Positions 35,903 to 45,610 of a stretch of DNA of 64,000 bases are shown piece after piece. How positions within the stretch are numbered: the stretch's first letter is position 1; each line of letters begins with the position of its first letter. Below the pieces are notes generated by a model. That model did not search any database. It saw only the letters and a list, made by a program, of their open reading frames with translations, and was not told the DNA's origin. The stretch is from JBEGHD01 sp049334165. GTDB taxonomy: Bacteria; Bacteroidota; Bacteroidia; Flavobacteriales_D; Sanyastnellaceae. Position numbers and translations under genes: made by a program. The stretch lies in NCBI GenBank assembly GCA_049334165.1, contig JBEGHD010000016.1; one strand, written 5' to 3'.

Positions 35903-36106
35903 ATGAAAGCAGCAGGAATAATCCTCACTATCTTAGGTCTTATCGGATCTGTAGTTTTTGGAATTCAGGCCATGAACGAATCCAAATCATTTAGCCTTTT
36001 TGGAGCAGAAGTAGCTGTCAGCAAAGCCGACTGGACACCACTAATTATTTCTGGCGTTGTGCTGGTTGTGGGAATAATCATTCTTGTTGCCAGAAAGAAA
36101 GGTTGA
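35903..36106 (+). CDS. small two-helix membrane protein
   Basis: From the ATG at 35903 this is 67 residues: helix 1 at about 4-22 (GIILTILGLIGSVVFGIQAM), a polar loop, and helix 2 at about 43-62 (LIISGVVLVVGIIILVA), ending RKKG. It resembles short DUF3185-like membrane proteins. Its stop is 11 bases from the end of the convergent symporter gene. The earlier start at 35867 is unlikely. Function unknown. Confidence 0.7.
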   Translation: MKAAGIILTILGLIGSVVFGIQAMNESKSFSLFGAEVAVSKADWTPLIISGVVLVVGIIILVARKKG

Positions 36107-36117
36107 TTTCAACCCGC

Positions 36118-37725
36118 CTACAATTCTTCTTTCTTTTTTAGAATCCAGCTCAATACGAAAAAGAAAACGGCTGAAGTCGCTATTCCAAACACATTAGGAT
36201 CTAGCCCAAATGGCAGGTAAAAGTGAATGTCGCCCCAGGGGATGTGAATCAATTGCGAGGCATTTACATGCTGAGTGATTTCAAACTTGCGCATGCCTTC
36301 TATGCTCACGTCAGGAATTGGCATATGCTGCCTGAGGTTGTCGAATTGTTCGATGAGTTTTTCGCGCTCCACGTTGGGTGACAGCGAGACTTTAAACCAC
36401 TGAAGACCCGCGGTGACAGCCCCGCCAGAAAGCATTGCCGCAATTGCGCCAATCCAATGACTGCCTTTCCAAAACAGTCCTCCGATAAGCGGAATGGTCA
36501 ATCCAGAGACCATAAAGGCGTAGGAGGTAAGCATCACATCAAGTACCTGAGTGACCTGAGAGGCAATAAGCAAGGCGATGACTCCGATGATGAGAGTCAT
36601 TACCTGAGAGAGGCGAAAGAACGATTTCTTCTCATGGTCCATTTTTTTGAAAAAGCCGATCACATCAGACACAATGTTTCCAGATGAAGCCATCAGGCAG
36701 CTGTCTGCAGTAGAAAGAATTGCAGAAAAATAAGCCGACATCATCAGTCCCATCAGTCCAACTGGTAGAACCGTTCGCAAAAGCATAGGTAACCCGGTTT
36801 CGGGGTCGGCCTCAGCAATGCCTGCTGTGCCCAGGTACTCAAACATGCCCTGGTCTGCCGCAGAGCGGGCCATTAGGCCGAGTGCCACGCCCATAAACGC
36901 CATGATCGGCCACTCGAAAAATCCCGCGTAAAACCATGCTTTCTTCGCAGTTTTTTCATCACGACACGAATAAATTCGTTGGTAGAGTGTCATTCCCACA
37001 AACCAAATGGGAATGATTGTGACAGCCCAGTTCGCCAGGTCTTGCCATCGCAGGTTTGTCATGCTGAAAAACTCATCTGGAAGAGAGTTGGTGAGCCCTT
37101 CCCATCCGCCAACCGCGGAGTACGAAACTGGAATCCCGATAAAAATCAGTCCACCCATGAGAATTATCCACTGCACGGTGTCGGTGTAGATCACAGCCTT
37201 TATTCCTCCCATCACGGTGTAGACAACAGCTATGGCGCCCATAATCCAAAGAGCACTGTCGAGGTTCAAATCCTGAAAAGTTCCAGAGGCGAGTTTGGCA
37301 CCAGCCAGTAGTTGAGAACTTGTAAATCCTATGTAGCCAATAGCCGAAATGATTCCCGCAATCAGCGCCACCCAGGGATTAAACAGGTAACCAAAAATCT
37401 CTGGGAAGGTGTAGAAGTTCTCGAATGCTTTTGTGTTTTTGACTCTGGGAATGAGCACTACCGCACTGAGCCAGGCTCCGAGCAGTCCTGTGAAAAGCAT
37501 CCACGAACCGGAAATCCCCATCATAAAACCCAATCCTCCCAGACCGATGGAGAAGCCGCCACCAACATCTGTGGCCACAACAGAGAGGCCCACGTGCCAG
37601 CTACTCATATTTCTTCCGCCTACGTAGTAGTCGTCCGCGCCCTTGTTGTTTCTCAAAAAGAAAAAGCCAACACCAAGCATGGCGACCATATAGACTATGA
37701 AAATGGTTATGTCGATCCAGTTCAT
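36118..37725 (-). CDS. sodium:solute symporter family transporter
   Basis: This 535-residue integral membrane protein has about 14 hydrophobic segments. The SSS-family core is visible early: DYYVGGRNMSSWHVGLSVVATDVGG (about 32-56), then IGYIGFTSSQLLAGAKLASG. It should co-transport a small organic solute with Na+. The substrate is not evident. It follows the S41 peptidase by 86 bases on the same strand, so co-transcription is possible. Confidence 0.9.
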   Translation of the reverse strand: MNWIDITIFIVYMVAMLGVGFFFLRNNKGADDYYVGGRNMSSWHVGLSVVATDVGGGFSIGLGGLGFMMGISGSWMLFTGLLGAWLSAVVLIPRVKNTKAFENFYTFPEIFGYLFNPWVALIAGIISAIGYIGFTSSQLLAGAKLASGTFQDLNLDSALWIMGAIAVVYTVMGGIKAVIYTDTVQWIILMGGLIFIGIPVSYSAVGGWEGLTNSLPDEFFSMTNLRWQDLANWAVTIIPIWFVGMTLYQRIYSCRDEKTAKKAWFYAGFFEWPIMAFMGVALGLMARSAADQGMFEYLGTAGIAEADPETGLPMLLRTVLPVGLMGLMMSAYFSAILSTADSCLMASSGNIVSDVIGFFKKMDHEKKSFFRLSQVMTLIIGVIALLIASQVTQVLDVMLTSYAFMVSGLTIPLIGGLFWKGSHWIGAIAAMLSGGAVTAGLQWFKVSLSPNVEREKLIEQFDNLRQHMPIPDVSIEGMRKFEITQHVNASQLIHIPWGDIHFYLPFGLDPNVFGIATSAVFFFVLSWILKKKEEL

Positions 37726-37811
37726 CAGTTCAGGTTTTGATAAGAACTTTCGGAGATACCATTTTTTTAAACAAATTCCAAAAAGGATTTTGTGCAGTTA
37801 GCCTGATGTGG

Positions 37812-39338
37812 CTAAGGATTTCGGAGAATTTCCAGTAAAAACTCTAGTTGTGTATCGCGTTCGTGAAAAAGATCTCTTGGATCGAAGGGGACATAAAAGT
37901 CTGGAGCTAGAGGAGTTGGGTCTGCTTCAAAACTAGAAGTGGTATTCGAGCGAATAGTAGAAATGTAAACATTGAGCCCGCTGTTTTTCATTTGATAGGG
38001 TGCTGGGTTGCCCCAGGTACCGCAAAGTGGTCCAAGGCAAGGTTCTCCTATGATTGCCCCCAGTTCATACTTCTTAAAACAACCGGCAAAGTTGACTCCT
38101 GCAGATCCGGTTTTCCCATTGACCAGGAGAAATACTTCACCATCAAAAAAGTTTCGTTTGGAACGTTTCTCAGGTTCGTTGTAGTAAAGTGTATCTGTAG
38201 TGCCAACCGGCATTTCGATGATTTGCATGTAGTTTCTCGCTTCTTCGTTGCCTCCAAAAAACAGCTTCAGCATGAACCGCTGAAAGTTGTTGAAATTGTT
38301 TTCGTAATTGGCTTTTGAAATTTCGCTTTGTTTGGCGATGATGCTCTTCGGGACTGTGAATTTCTCTTCAGAAAAATAATTGAAAACTTCTTCCATCCTG
38401 TTGGTCTGTCCGCCCATGTTGTCGCGCAAATCGATGGCGAGATATTTTGTGTCGCTTTTTCGGATGTCGCGAAACGACCGCTTTAAAAACCTGTAGTACT
38501 TTCCGCTGCGGCCTTTGGCAAAAGACCCGATTTTTAAAACTGCAAGACTGTCTTCCGGATAAAACTCAAGGTCGTAGGTTTTGGCCCGATCCTCTTCAGG
38601 TGTGACCTTCCACTTTTTCTTTCCTTCCGATTTTAGCGTCTTGTAATCCTTTCCGGGGTAATCGATTCGTTGAGGGAGTTTGTCTCCAGGCGAGATGTAT
38701 TCGATTTTGTTAATTGTATCCACCGGAATCATCATCGAGACTATCGAAGAGAAAATAGCATCTGTAATTCTTCGATTGCCGCGAATAGAGTTGCCTTCAA
38801 AAATTGAAAACTGCTCCACTTCCTTGTAGAGTTCATAGACATTATGACCGTTGATAGTAAAAAGTAAACTCCCGGGAGGAAGAATGTCCTGGCCGTCTTT
38901 TTCAATTATGAGATCTCCTTTGTCGGATTTCAAAACTGAAAAGTTCAGGTAGAGCCCGCCATTTCTCTTGTAGTGCTTTCCGAGCATGGAGAAATTGAGG
39001 TAAGTGTGGGAATCTTTCATCACGCTTAGTGCGGACGCCACAAATCCGGCAAAATCCAAAAAAGTAGCTCCTTCCATTACCGAGTCAGTTGCTGCAGCAA
39101 AAGCACTGTCGAGCTGAGCTTCGGTGCAGTAGGTAAAAGGATTTTGATGAGTTTCCCTGACGCGCTTTTCCAGCAGCTGCAGACCTTCTACCAAATCGTT
39201 GGCAGAAAAGACGCTGTCCATGGTTACTGCTTTTTGTCCATTTGCCAGAGCAGGGCAGAACACAAGCAAAAGAAAAACAGCCCGGAACAAAAGTGAAATT
39301 CCGGGCTGAAAGTGAAAAGGCGTTTTATTGAGGATCAT
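37812..39338 (-). CDS. S41 family (C-terminal processing-like) serine peptidase
   Basis: This 508-residue exported peptidase has a hydrophobic N-terminus (RAVFLLLVFCPALANG). The S41 domain holds the catalytic serine Ser412 in KTGSAGVNFAG and the DLRDNMGG motif (about 296-303). Bacteroidota homologues are periplasmic or surface tail-specific-protease-like enzymes. The ATG at 39338 is 2 bases past the paaZ stop, but a terminator-like hairpin lies within the first 20 codons (39279-39307). The real start may therefore be a TTG a little downstream that still leaves an intact signal peptide. Confidence 0.85.
   Translation of the reverse strand: MILNKTPFHFQPGISLLFRAVFLLLVFCPALANGQKAVTMDSVFSANDLVEGLQLLEKRVRETHQNPFTYCTEAQLDSAFAAATDSVMEGATFLDFAGFVASALSVMKDSHTYLNFSMLGKHYKRNGGLYLNFSVLKSDKGDLIIEKDGQDILPPGSLLFTINGHNVYELYKEVEQFSIFEGNSIRGNRRITDAIFSSIVSMMIPVDTINKIEYISPGDKLPQRIDYPGKDYKTLKSEGKKKWKVTPEEDRAKTYDLEFYPEDSLAVLKIGSFAKGRSGKYYRFLKRSFRDIRKSDTKYLAIDLRDNMGGQTNRMEEVFNYFSEEKFTVPKSIIAKQSEISKANYENNFNNFQRFMLKLFFGGNEEARNYMQIIEMPVGTTDTLYYNEPEKRSKRNFFDGEVFLLVNGKTGSAGVNFAGCFKKYELGAIIGEPCLGPLCGTWGNPAPYQMKNSGLNVYISTIRSNTTSSFEADPTPLAPDFYVPFDPRDLFHERDTQLEFLLEILRNP
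39279..39307 (-). terminator. terminator-like hairpin inside the S41 signal-peptide codons
   Basis: AGCCCGGAA (39279-39287) and TTCCGGGCT (39299-39307) form a perfect 9-base stem with an 11-base loop. On the minus strand it is followed by GTTTTTCTTTTG. It lies 34-62 bases past the paaZ stop, a normal terminator position, yet within the S41 frame that begins at 39338. Confidence 0.7.
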
Positions 39339-39340
39339 CC

Positions 39341-41389
39341 TTAGTCTTCCTGGTTGCGTTTCTTCACCATTGTTAGAATCGTAGCAATGGCAACGGTTTC
39401 ATCTTCTTCGTCATATACGTCAACGAGGAACTTAACGATACCTTTTGCAACATCGTCTGCTTCGCGCTTTTCCTGATCGATTTTTTCTTTCACGGTCAGT
39501 TTCACACCTATGGTCATTCCCGGATACACCGGTTTTGTGAATCGGCATTCTTCGATTCCGTAGTTGAGCAAAACGGGTCCTTTCTTAGGGTCCACAAACA
39601 TTCCCGCAGCTTTAGAAAGAATGTAGTAACCGTGAGCCACTTTGCCTTCGAAGATTGTTCCGTCCAGCGAAGTAGCATCTACGTGAGCGTAAAAATTGTC
39701 TCCGCTCACGTTCGCGAAGTTGGTAATATCCGCTTCAGTCACAGTGTGCTTGTGAGTGAACTCTGTCTCACCAATCACGAGGTCTTCGAAGTGCTGGCGG
39801 AAAGGATGCTTCTCAGCTTCTTTCTGTTTCCCTCCGCGCTGATAAACCTGTGTGATTTCCGAAATGCTCGTAGGCGTTCCCTGCAAGGCTGTTCTTTGAA
39901 GGTAGTGCAAGACTCCTCGTTTTCCTCCGAGTTCTTCGCCACCTCCAGCACGACCGGGACCACCGTGAACCAACAGCGGCATTGGCGAACCATGACCGGT
40001 TGATTCTTTGGCGCTTTCGCGATTTAAAATCAAAATTCTTCCGTGGTGAGAAGCTGCACCGAGTACAAATTCTCTGGCCAGACTGTCGTCAAAAGTTGCC
40101 ATGGTGCAAACCAGCGAACCTTTACCCATGTTGGCCAACTGAATTGCTTCGTCCATGTCTTTATAAGGCATCAGCGTGCTCACAGGTCCGAACGCTTCTA
40201 TGTTGTGACTCTCCATGTTTTGGAGCGGGTTCTTGTTGAGCAGCAGAACAGGGGAGAAGAATGATCCTTTGTTTTTATCAGCTCCGCTAACCTCAAAGTT
40301 CTCGAGATCACCGTAAACCATGTCGCTGGTTTTGTTGAGCTCTTTTAGCTTTTGGCGAACTTCTTCAACTTGTTCTTTTCCAGCAAGTGCACCCATTTTC
40401 ACGCCTTCCGTTCTGGGATCACCGATCACTGTTCTGGAAAGCTGTTTTCCGAGAGCAATTTGCACGTCTTCAATGAGTTTTTCCGGAACAATCACTCTTC
40501 TAATTGCGGTACATTTTTGTCCACATTTAGAAGTCATTTCTCTTCGAACCTCCTTGATGAACAGGTCGAACTCTTCTGTTCCGGGCACGGCATCTTCGCC
40601 AAGCACCGCGGCATTGAGAGAGTCCGCTTCCATGTTAAACGGAACGGAGTTTTCGATGATCGCCTTGTGGGTTTTGAGCATTCTACCGGTATCGGCAGAT
40701 CCAGTAAAAGTCACTACATCCTGTGGCTGTACAAAGTCGAGGAGATTTCCTGCCGACCCACAAATCAATTGTAGCGCTCCATCGGGAAAGATTTTTGATT
40801 CGATCATGTCTTTCACCACCATCTCAGTGAGGTAGGAAGTGAGTGTTGCGGGTTTCACCACAGCTGGAACTCCAGCTAGAAGGTTTACCGCAATTTTTTC
40901 GAGCATTCCCCAAACCGGGAAGTTGAATGCGTTGATGTGGATAGCCGCACCTTCTTTAGGTACCAAAATGTGGTGACCAATAAAAGTTCCTTCTTTTGAA
41001 AGCGGAGCGGCATCGCCTTCCACGTAGTAAGGTTTGTTCGGGAATTGTTTTCTGAGGCTTGCGTAAGCAAAAAGATTTCCGATTCCACCGTCAATGTCTA
41101 CCCAGCTATCGGCTTTGGTGGCACCAGTAGAGTAGCTGAGATCGTAGTATTTTTTTCTTCGTTCGAAGAGGAAAAGCGCCATGGCTTTGATCATGCGGCC
41201 GCGCTCGTGGAAAGTCATTTTCTTGAGAGCCGGGCTACCGATATTTCTGGCGTAATTTAGAACTCCCTCGAAATCGATACCAGCTGTGCTGGCTACTGCG
41301 AGTTCCTCTCCAGTAATTGCATCATAGAGTTGCTTTCCGTCTCCTTCGCCTTCAATCCATTTTCCCTGAACGTAATTCTTGAGTTTCAT
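39341..41389 (-). CDS. paaZ: bifunctional PaaZ (oxepin-CoA hydrolase / 3-oxo-5,6-dehydrosuberyl-CoA semialdehyde dehydrogenase)
   Basis: This 682-residue fusion has an N-terminal aldehyde dehydrogenase domain (about 1-515; KCGQKCTAIRRV with the catalytic Cys and FNMEADSLNA with its Glu) and a C-terminal MaoC-type hydratase (about 530-682; GDNFYAHVDATSLDG and FEGKVAHGYYILS). That order and length match E. coli PaaZ, which opens the oxepin ring in phenylacetate breakdown and oxidises the aldehyde. No other paa genes are in the window, so it is an orphan here. The ring-opening role is inferred from family. Confidence 0.92.
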   Translation of the reverse strand: MKLKNYVQGKWIEGEGDGKQLYDAITGEELAVASTAGIDFEGVLNYARNIGSPALKKMTFHERGRMIKAMALFLFERRKKYYDLSYSTGATKADSWVDIDGGIGNLFAYASLRKQFPNKPYYVEGDAAPLSKEGTFIGHHILVPKEGAAIHINAFNFPVWGMLEKIAVNLLAGVPAVVKPATLTSYLTEMVVKDMIESKIFPDGALQLICGSAGNLLDFVQPQDVVTFTGSADTGRMLKTHKAIIENSVPFNMEADSLNAAVLGEDAVPGTEEFDLFIKEVRREMTSKCGQKCTAIRRVIVPEKLIEDVQIALGKQLSRTVIGDPRTEGVKMGALAGKEQVEEVRQKLKELNKTSDMVYGDLENFEVSGADKNKGSFFSPVLLLNKNPLQNMESHNIEAFGPVSTLMPYKDMDEAIQLANMGKGSLVCTMATFDDSLAREFVLGAASHHGRILILNRESAKESTGHGSPMPLLVHGGPGRAGGGEELGGKRGVLHYLQRTALQGTPTSISEITQVYQRGGKQKEAEKHPFRQHFEDLVIGETEFTHKHTVTEADITNFANVSGDNFYAHVDATSLDGTIFEGKVAHGYYILSKAAGMFVDPKKGPVLLNYGIEECRFTKPVYPGMTIGVKLTVKEKIDQEKREADDVAKGIVKFLVDVYDEEDETVAIATILTMVKKRNQED

Positions 41390-41550
41390 CTATTCGGATT
41401 TTTCTGATTGTCTAAAAAAGTAAACTGCACTTAGAGCATTCCAACAACAACTTCTTCAGCGCAGTTCAATTTGGGTAAAATTAGCCCAATTCGCGAAGTT
41501 GGCAAAAGACAAACTTCCGGGAGTTTGGAATCTGTGATGGATTCTGGTTT

Positions 41551-42714
41551 TTATCCTTTGATCAATTTTTCCAGAATTTGCACTGAACTTTGCCAATCGA
41601 AGTTTTTTCTTACCCAGGTTCCTCCTGCTTTTCCCATCTCCTGAGCTTTTTCTGAGTCTTTCAGCAATTGGCTGATAGCTTCGACATATCCTTTTGTGGA
41701 TTTAGCAACGAGCAGGTGCTGGTCTGGTTTGCCACCCAGCGCGTTGTTGGCCAGGGGAGAAGTTATGCAAGGCAATTCCATGCTCATAGCCTCCAGGAGC
41801 TTGTTTTGAAGGCCAGTACCGATGAGCATCGGAGCAACAAAGATCTTCGACTCGGCATAGGCATCTCGGATGTCTTCCATCCACCCCGAAACAATCACCG
41901 AGTCGCTTTTTCTCTCCAGGATGCTGCGATGGGGCCGGACTCCGGCAATCAGTACTTTTATCCCAGGGAATTCCTTTTGTAGCTCTGGCAGAATTTCATC
42001 GATAAGGTAAATTGCCGAGTTCACGTTAGGAGCATAGCTCATGTTTCCTGTGAACAGAAGGTCAAACCTCTTCTCTTTTTTCTGGGGTTTAAAGAATTCG
42101 AAATCGACACCGTTTGGGATCACTTTAATTTTATCGCGATCGGGATGAAAAATGAGCTTGCGATCCTGCTCAGAAATGATTGTGTGGTTTTCGAAGTAGT
42201 CAAAAATCAAATTCTCGTAGGCTACCAATCTTCTCGATTCCTTGCTCAGGAACCATTTTGAATACCACTTAGCGTCTTTAATCCTGCGATCCATCCCTTT
42301 GTTGAAAGCGTCCATGTAATCCAGCGTTTTCGGAATGGTGTGCAGGTTTTTCACGTATTCGGTAGTGCGAATCAACTGGCAGTAAATGTGATCTGGTTTT
42401 ACGTTTTTTATGAGCCGCTCAATCTGCCTGTGAATTTTCCACTGGTAGAAGTAGTGGACCTGAAAAGGCTTATCTGAGAAAAAAGCCATGAACATGCGCC
42501 AAATGATCAAAAGCCTGTTGAGCCTGATAATGGTTACTTCAGCGCAGATTTGCTCTAGCTCTTTCCTGGCTTCTGGATGCGGGACGGTGTCGGTAAGGCA
42601 GCACAGGTGAACATCGTGCTTTTGCGCCAGCAGTCTCACCTGATGGTAAGCACGCAACTTGTCTCCTTTTTCGAGAGGGTAGGGAATACGCGATAGGAGT
42701 ACGAAGAGCTTCAT
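41551..42714 (-). CDS. glycosyltransferase family 4 protein
   Basis: This 387-residue GT-B glycosyltransferase starts RIPYPLEKGDKLRAYHQVRLLA. The donor-binding C-terminal half has VIPNGVDFEFF, LLFTGNMSYAPN, VAPMLIGTGLQNKLLEAMS and the EAM acidic motif. It overlaps the upstream glycosyltransferase in a TAATG arrangement (1 base), indicating translational coupling. With the LptF/G permease it forms an envelope-glycan operon. The sugar and acceptor are unknown. Confidence 0.9.
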   Translation of the reverse strand: MKLFVLLSRIPYPLEKGDKLRAYHQVRLLAQKHDVHLCCLTDTVPHPEARKELEQICAEVTIIRLNRLLIIWRMFMAFFSDKPFQVHYFYQWKIHRQIERLIKNVKPDHIYCQLIRTTEYVKNLHTIPKTLDYMDAFNKGMDRRIKDAKWYSKWFLSKESRRLVAYENLIFDYFENHTIISEQDRKLIFHPDRDKIKVIPNGVDFEFFKPQKKEKRFDLLFTGNMSYAPNVNSAIYLIDEILPELQKEFPGIKVLIAGVRPHRSILERKSDSVIVSGWMEDIRDAYAESKIFVAPMLIGTGLQNKLLEAMSMELPCITSPLANNALGGKPDQHLLVAKSTKGYVEAISQLLKDSEKAQEMGKAGGTWVRKNFDWQSSVQILEKLIKG

Positions 42715-43913
42715 TAGGCAGACAGCGATTTGTAAAATTCAACGAGCTCTGCGCTCAACTTGTGATTGTCGTACTTTTTGCTGACCAATTCTCTTGCTCT
42801 TTCGCCCATCTGAGCAGCCAGTTCCGGATTGTCGACAAACTTTTGGATAGCTGCTACAAATTGTTTGGCATTTGACGCAATCATGATGTCTTCACCGTTT
42901 TTACAGTCGATTCCCTCGGCTCCAACAGAAGTGCTGATGATCGCCCGGCCGAGAGCCATTCCTTCGATGATTTTTACTCGAATTCCACCGGCAGACAGCA
43001 AGGGGACTATCATTATCGCATTTGAGCAAATGAACTTTTTGGCATCTTCAACTTCACCAATGATGTGAACGTTCGGCTGAGGCTCATCCATCAGATCGTC
43101 TGGCATTTCTCGCCCAGCAAGGTGAAGCTCGAGTTCAGGAAACTTTTCGTGAATGGTAGGCCAGATATCTTCTAAAAACCATAAAACTCCTTCGAGATTG
43201 GGCATCCAGTTCATGCTACCCAAATGAAAAAGGGCGAGCCTGGGCTTGTTATCTACCGGGCAAACGTAATTGTTGAAGTCTATCCCAAAAGGGATGTTCA
43301 CCATTGACTTTTCGAAGCCGAGTTTCTTGTAACGTTTTAGGTCTTCATCGCTGATGGTGGCGATTCCATCGACTTGCTCCATCACGTCCAGTTCATACTT
43401 TTTCAGTTTTCTCGACAAATAGCGCAAATAAGCTTTTTTGGCAATGCTCCTCGTGCCTCGCGCTATCCGATCCCAAATTATGTATTCGAGGTTGTGGCTT
43501 CGCAAAACGATTTTCGCATTTGAACTTCGCCTGATCGTACCGATGTAAGGTGTCATGAAAAGACTTTCGAGATGGATTACGTCAAACGATTCCTCTTGCA
43601 GAAGCTCGGTGAGTTTGATGTCGAAGTCGGTCGAAAAAAACCGGCTGATGTTGTAGGAATCCTGAGTGATGAGGCTGCTGAAGGCGTCAACGATATTGAC
43701 TCTGGTGTCTACAAAAACGCCTTCAATTTTAGTCTTTTCAAGTATGTCCTTTGGGACGTTCTCCAGTTCAAGTCGGTGCTTATGCGTAGAGATAGTGAGC
43801 AACTTCACATCACAGCCCTGTTCGATTAATCCACGGGTTATGTTTTCCATGGCAATACATCCACCATCTACAGCAGGAAAAGGTGGTTTGTGGCAGAGTT
43901 GCAGAACCTTCAT
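42714..43913 (-). CDS. glycosyltransferase family 4 protein
   Basis: This 399-residue GT4 enzyme begins LCHKPPFPAVDGGCIAM. It shows the GT-B features NIPFGIDFNNY, LFHLGSMNWMPNLEGVLWFL, and IVPLLSAGGIRVKIIEGMALGRAII, with the catalytic EG-M segment. It overlaps both neighbours: 4 bases with the LptF/G gene upstream (ATGA) and 1 base with the next glycosyltransferase. The two glycosyltransferases are similar in type but not closely alike, so they probably add different sugars. Confidence 0.9.
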   Translation of the reverse strand: MKVLQLCHKPPFPAVDGGCIAMENITRGLIEQGCDVKLLTISTHKHRLELENVPKDILEKTKIEGVFVDTRVNIVDAFSSLITQDSYNISRFFSTDFDIKLTELLQEESFDVIHLESLFMTPYIGTIRRSSNAKIVLRSHNLEYIIWDRIARGTRSIAKKAYLRYLSRKLKKYELDVMEQVDGIATISDEDLKRYKKLGFEKSMVNIPFGIDFNNYVCPVDNKPRLALFHLGSMNWMPNLEGVLWFLEDIWPTIHEKFPELELHLAGREMPDDLMDEPQPNVHIIGEVEDAKKFICSNAIMIVPLLSAGGIRVKIIEGMALGRAIISTSVGAEGIDCKNGEDIMIASNAKQFVAAIQKFVDNPELAAQMGERARELVSKKYDNHKLSAELVEFYKSLSA

Positions 43914-45364
43914 TCTCCGATCTTTTTCTTTTTTCTAAAAATTTTGTCAATAAACTTCGAGTACGCTTCTCTGTCGAGAAGAGTAGAATCCGTTGCAGCC
44001 TTGTAGGTCAAAAATACTCCCAATGGAAAGAGGATCACAGAGCTCATCCACATTCCTACCACAGGCTCAAAAACATCTTCACGCACGAGCTTTTCGCCAA
44101 TGATAGTGAGAACGTGGTAAACAATGAAAAGACCGAGTGCAACCACTGTGGGCAATCCCAGTCCTCCTTTGCGGATGATGGCTCCGAGAGGTGCACCCAC
44201 AAAGAAGAGCACGATACAGGCAAAGGCAAGGAAAATTTTTCGATGCCATTCAATTTTGTGTTTGTTGACGTAGTTGAGTTTCCCCTCCATGTCTTTTTGA
44301 ACTCTTTCAATGTAGCTCTTTGCTCCGCGGCTCAGGTCTTGAGCTTGCTCGATAGCTCTGGCTTTTTGTGAAGGAGTGAGTCGCTCCAGGAAGAACTGCC
44401 GGTTTGCAACACTATCTGGTAGCACAGCAAGAGAATCGCTGTAGCGCTGAAACCTGATGCTGTCTCTGGTGATGTACATATTTTTCAATACGTACTTCTG
44501 AATATCGACTTTTCGCTGCTCGACCCTGTTTTTAATCGAGTCGATGGCAAAATCCAGTTGCCCCAGTGTCATCATCTCATAAGAGTTTCTGAACAGGTCT
44601 TCATCGGTCTTGCCAAATTCAAACCCGGAGAGATCTATCCTAAGAATTGCCTTTTCGAAATGATTAGTAATACTTGGGTAGCCCGGCTGCGGGCCTGATG
44701 GGGCGGTTTGCTCATCGTAACTGTGGCCGTCAAAAAGAGTTAGCACTAAAAATCGCTTGTCTTCAGTCTGCTGCATCTTCCCATTCTCAGCGCGAATCAC
44801 CGTTCGGTTTCCCTTGTACGCTTCGCGGTGGTCGTAAATCAACACATCTGTCAGCTCGTTGGTGTCTTCATCTTTGTGACCCACGCGCATGCTGATTCCT
44901 TCGATTCCGTTGTAGAAAACCCCATCAGTTAGATTGAGTGCAGGCCGTTGCTGAATGATGCTGTAGAGCAGCGACTTAAATTTAAGGTTGGCAATCGGCC
45001 AAACATTATTGGCAAAGAGGAAAGCTCCCAGGGCAAAAATTGTCATGAAGACGATTAGCGGACGCATAATCCTGAGCAGAGATAGTCCGCTCGATTTCAT
45101 TGCCGCCAACTCGTAGTTTTCGGCCAGCCCGCCAAAAGTCATGATTGAGGAAAGCAAAATGGCCAGTGGCAGAGAAAGGTTGACCAGTCTGGCAGACGCG
45201 TAAACCAATAGCTCCAAAATAATGTGGAGTTCAATTCCTTTGCCCATCATGTCATCCACATACTTCCACAAAAACTGCATCACGAACATAAACATGGTCA
45301 CCAGGAAGGTCACCAGAAAAGGTCCGATAAATGATTTGAGTAAAAGTTGTGAGAGTTTCTTCAC
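43910..45364 (-). CDS. LptF/LptG family permease
   Basis: This 484-residue protein has the LptF/LptG layout: three transmembrane helices at the N-terminus (about 12-35, 50-75, 95-120), a large periplasmic region (about 125-390), and three closing helices. In E. coli, LptF and LptG form the inner-membrane part of the LPS export ABC transporter. It is longer than E. coli LptF/G because of an extended coiled region before the last helices (about 330-375). It starts the operon with the two glycosyltransferases. Confidence 0.9.
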   Translation of the reverse strand: MKKLSQLLLKSFIGPFLVTFLVTMFMFVMQFLWKYVDDMMGKGIELHIILELLVYASARLVNLSLPLAILLSSIMTFGGLAENYELAAMKSSGLSLLRIMRPLIVFMTIFALGAFLFANNVWPIANLKFKSLLYSIIQQRPALNLTDGVFYNGIEGISMRVGHKDEDTNELTDVLIYDHREAYKGNRTVIRAENGKMQQTEDKRFLVLTLFDGHSYDEQTAPSGPQPGYPSITNHFEKAILRIDLSGFEFGKTDEDLFRNSYEMMTLGQLDFAIDSIKNRVEQRKVDIQKYVLKNMYITRDSIRFQRYSDSLAVLPDSVANRQFFLERLTPSQKARAIEQAQDLSRGAKSYIERVQKDMEGKLNYVNKHKIEWHRKIFLAFACIVLFFVGAPLGAIIRKGGLGLPTVVALGLFIVYHVLTIIGEKLVREDVFEPVVGMWMSSVILFPLGVFLTYKAATDSTLLDREAYSKFIDKIFRKKKKIGE

Positions 45365-45389
45365 GGATGATGCTTTTTTAGAAGCTGCG

Positions 45390-45397
45390 CAAATATA
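45390..45397 (-). promoter_or_regulatory. candidate -7 element for the LptF/G operon
   Basis: On the minus strand this reads TATATTTG, matching TAnnTTTG, 25 bases upstream of the LptF/G ATG. No well-placed -33 TTG. Confidence 0.35.
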
Positions 45398-45576
45398 GGA
45401 GAATGGCGGTCATGAGGTGAATCATTTCCTTTTCTCTAATTCATTTTCTACAAAACAAAAATCTAAACTTTATTGCGTAAAATCTGACGGCCTGTCCCAA
45501 TTTGTTTTAAATCGGCAGACGGGTAACAATCCTCGAACTGCACATCATTGTACTCAGTCAAAGTCGCACATTCTCT

Positions 45577-45584
45577 TATTTTTG
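45577..45584 (+). promoter_or_regulatory. candidate -7 element for the sugar dehydrogenase
   Basis: TATTTTTG matches TAnnTTTG, 26 bases before the ATG at 45611; a TTG lies somewhat too far upstream (45548-45550). Confidence 0.35.
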
Positions 45585-45610
45585 GAATTCAAACCAAAAA
45601 AATAGAAAGT

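Noticed and set aside
36101..36114. Hairpin GGTTG..CAACC between convergent genes as a terminator
   Set aside because: Five-base stem without a T-run; too weak to call.
37312..37740. 142-residue plus-strand frame inside the symporter gene
   Set aside because: Low-complexity reading antisense to an obvious SSS transporter; a shadow frame.
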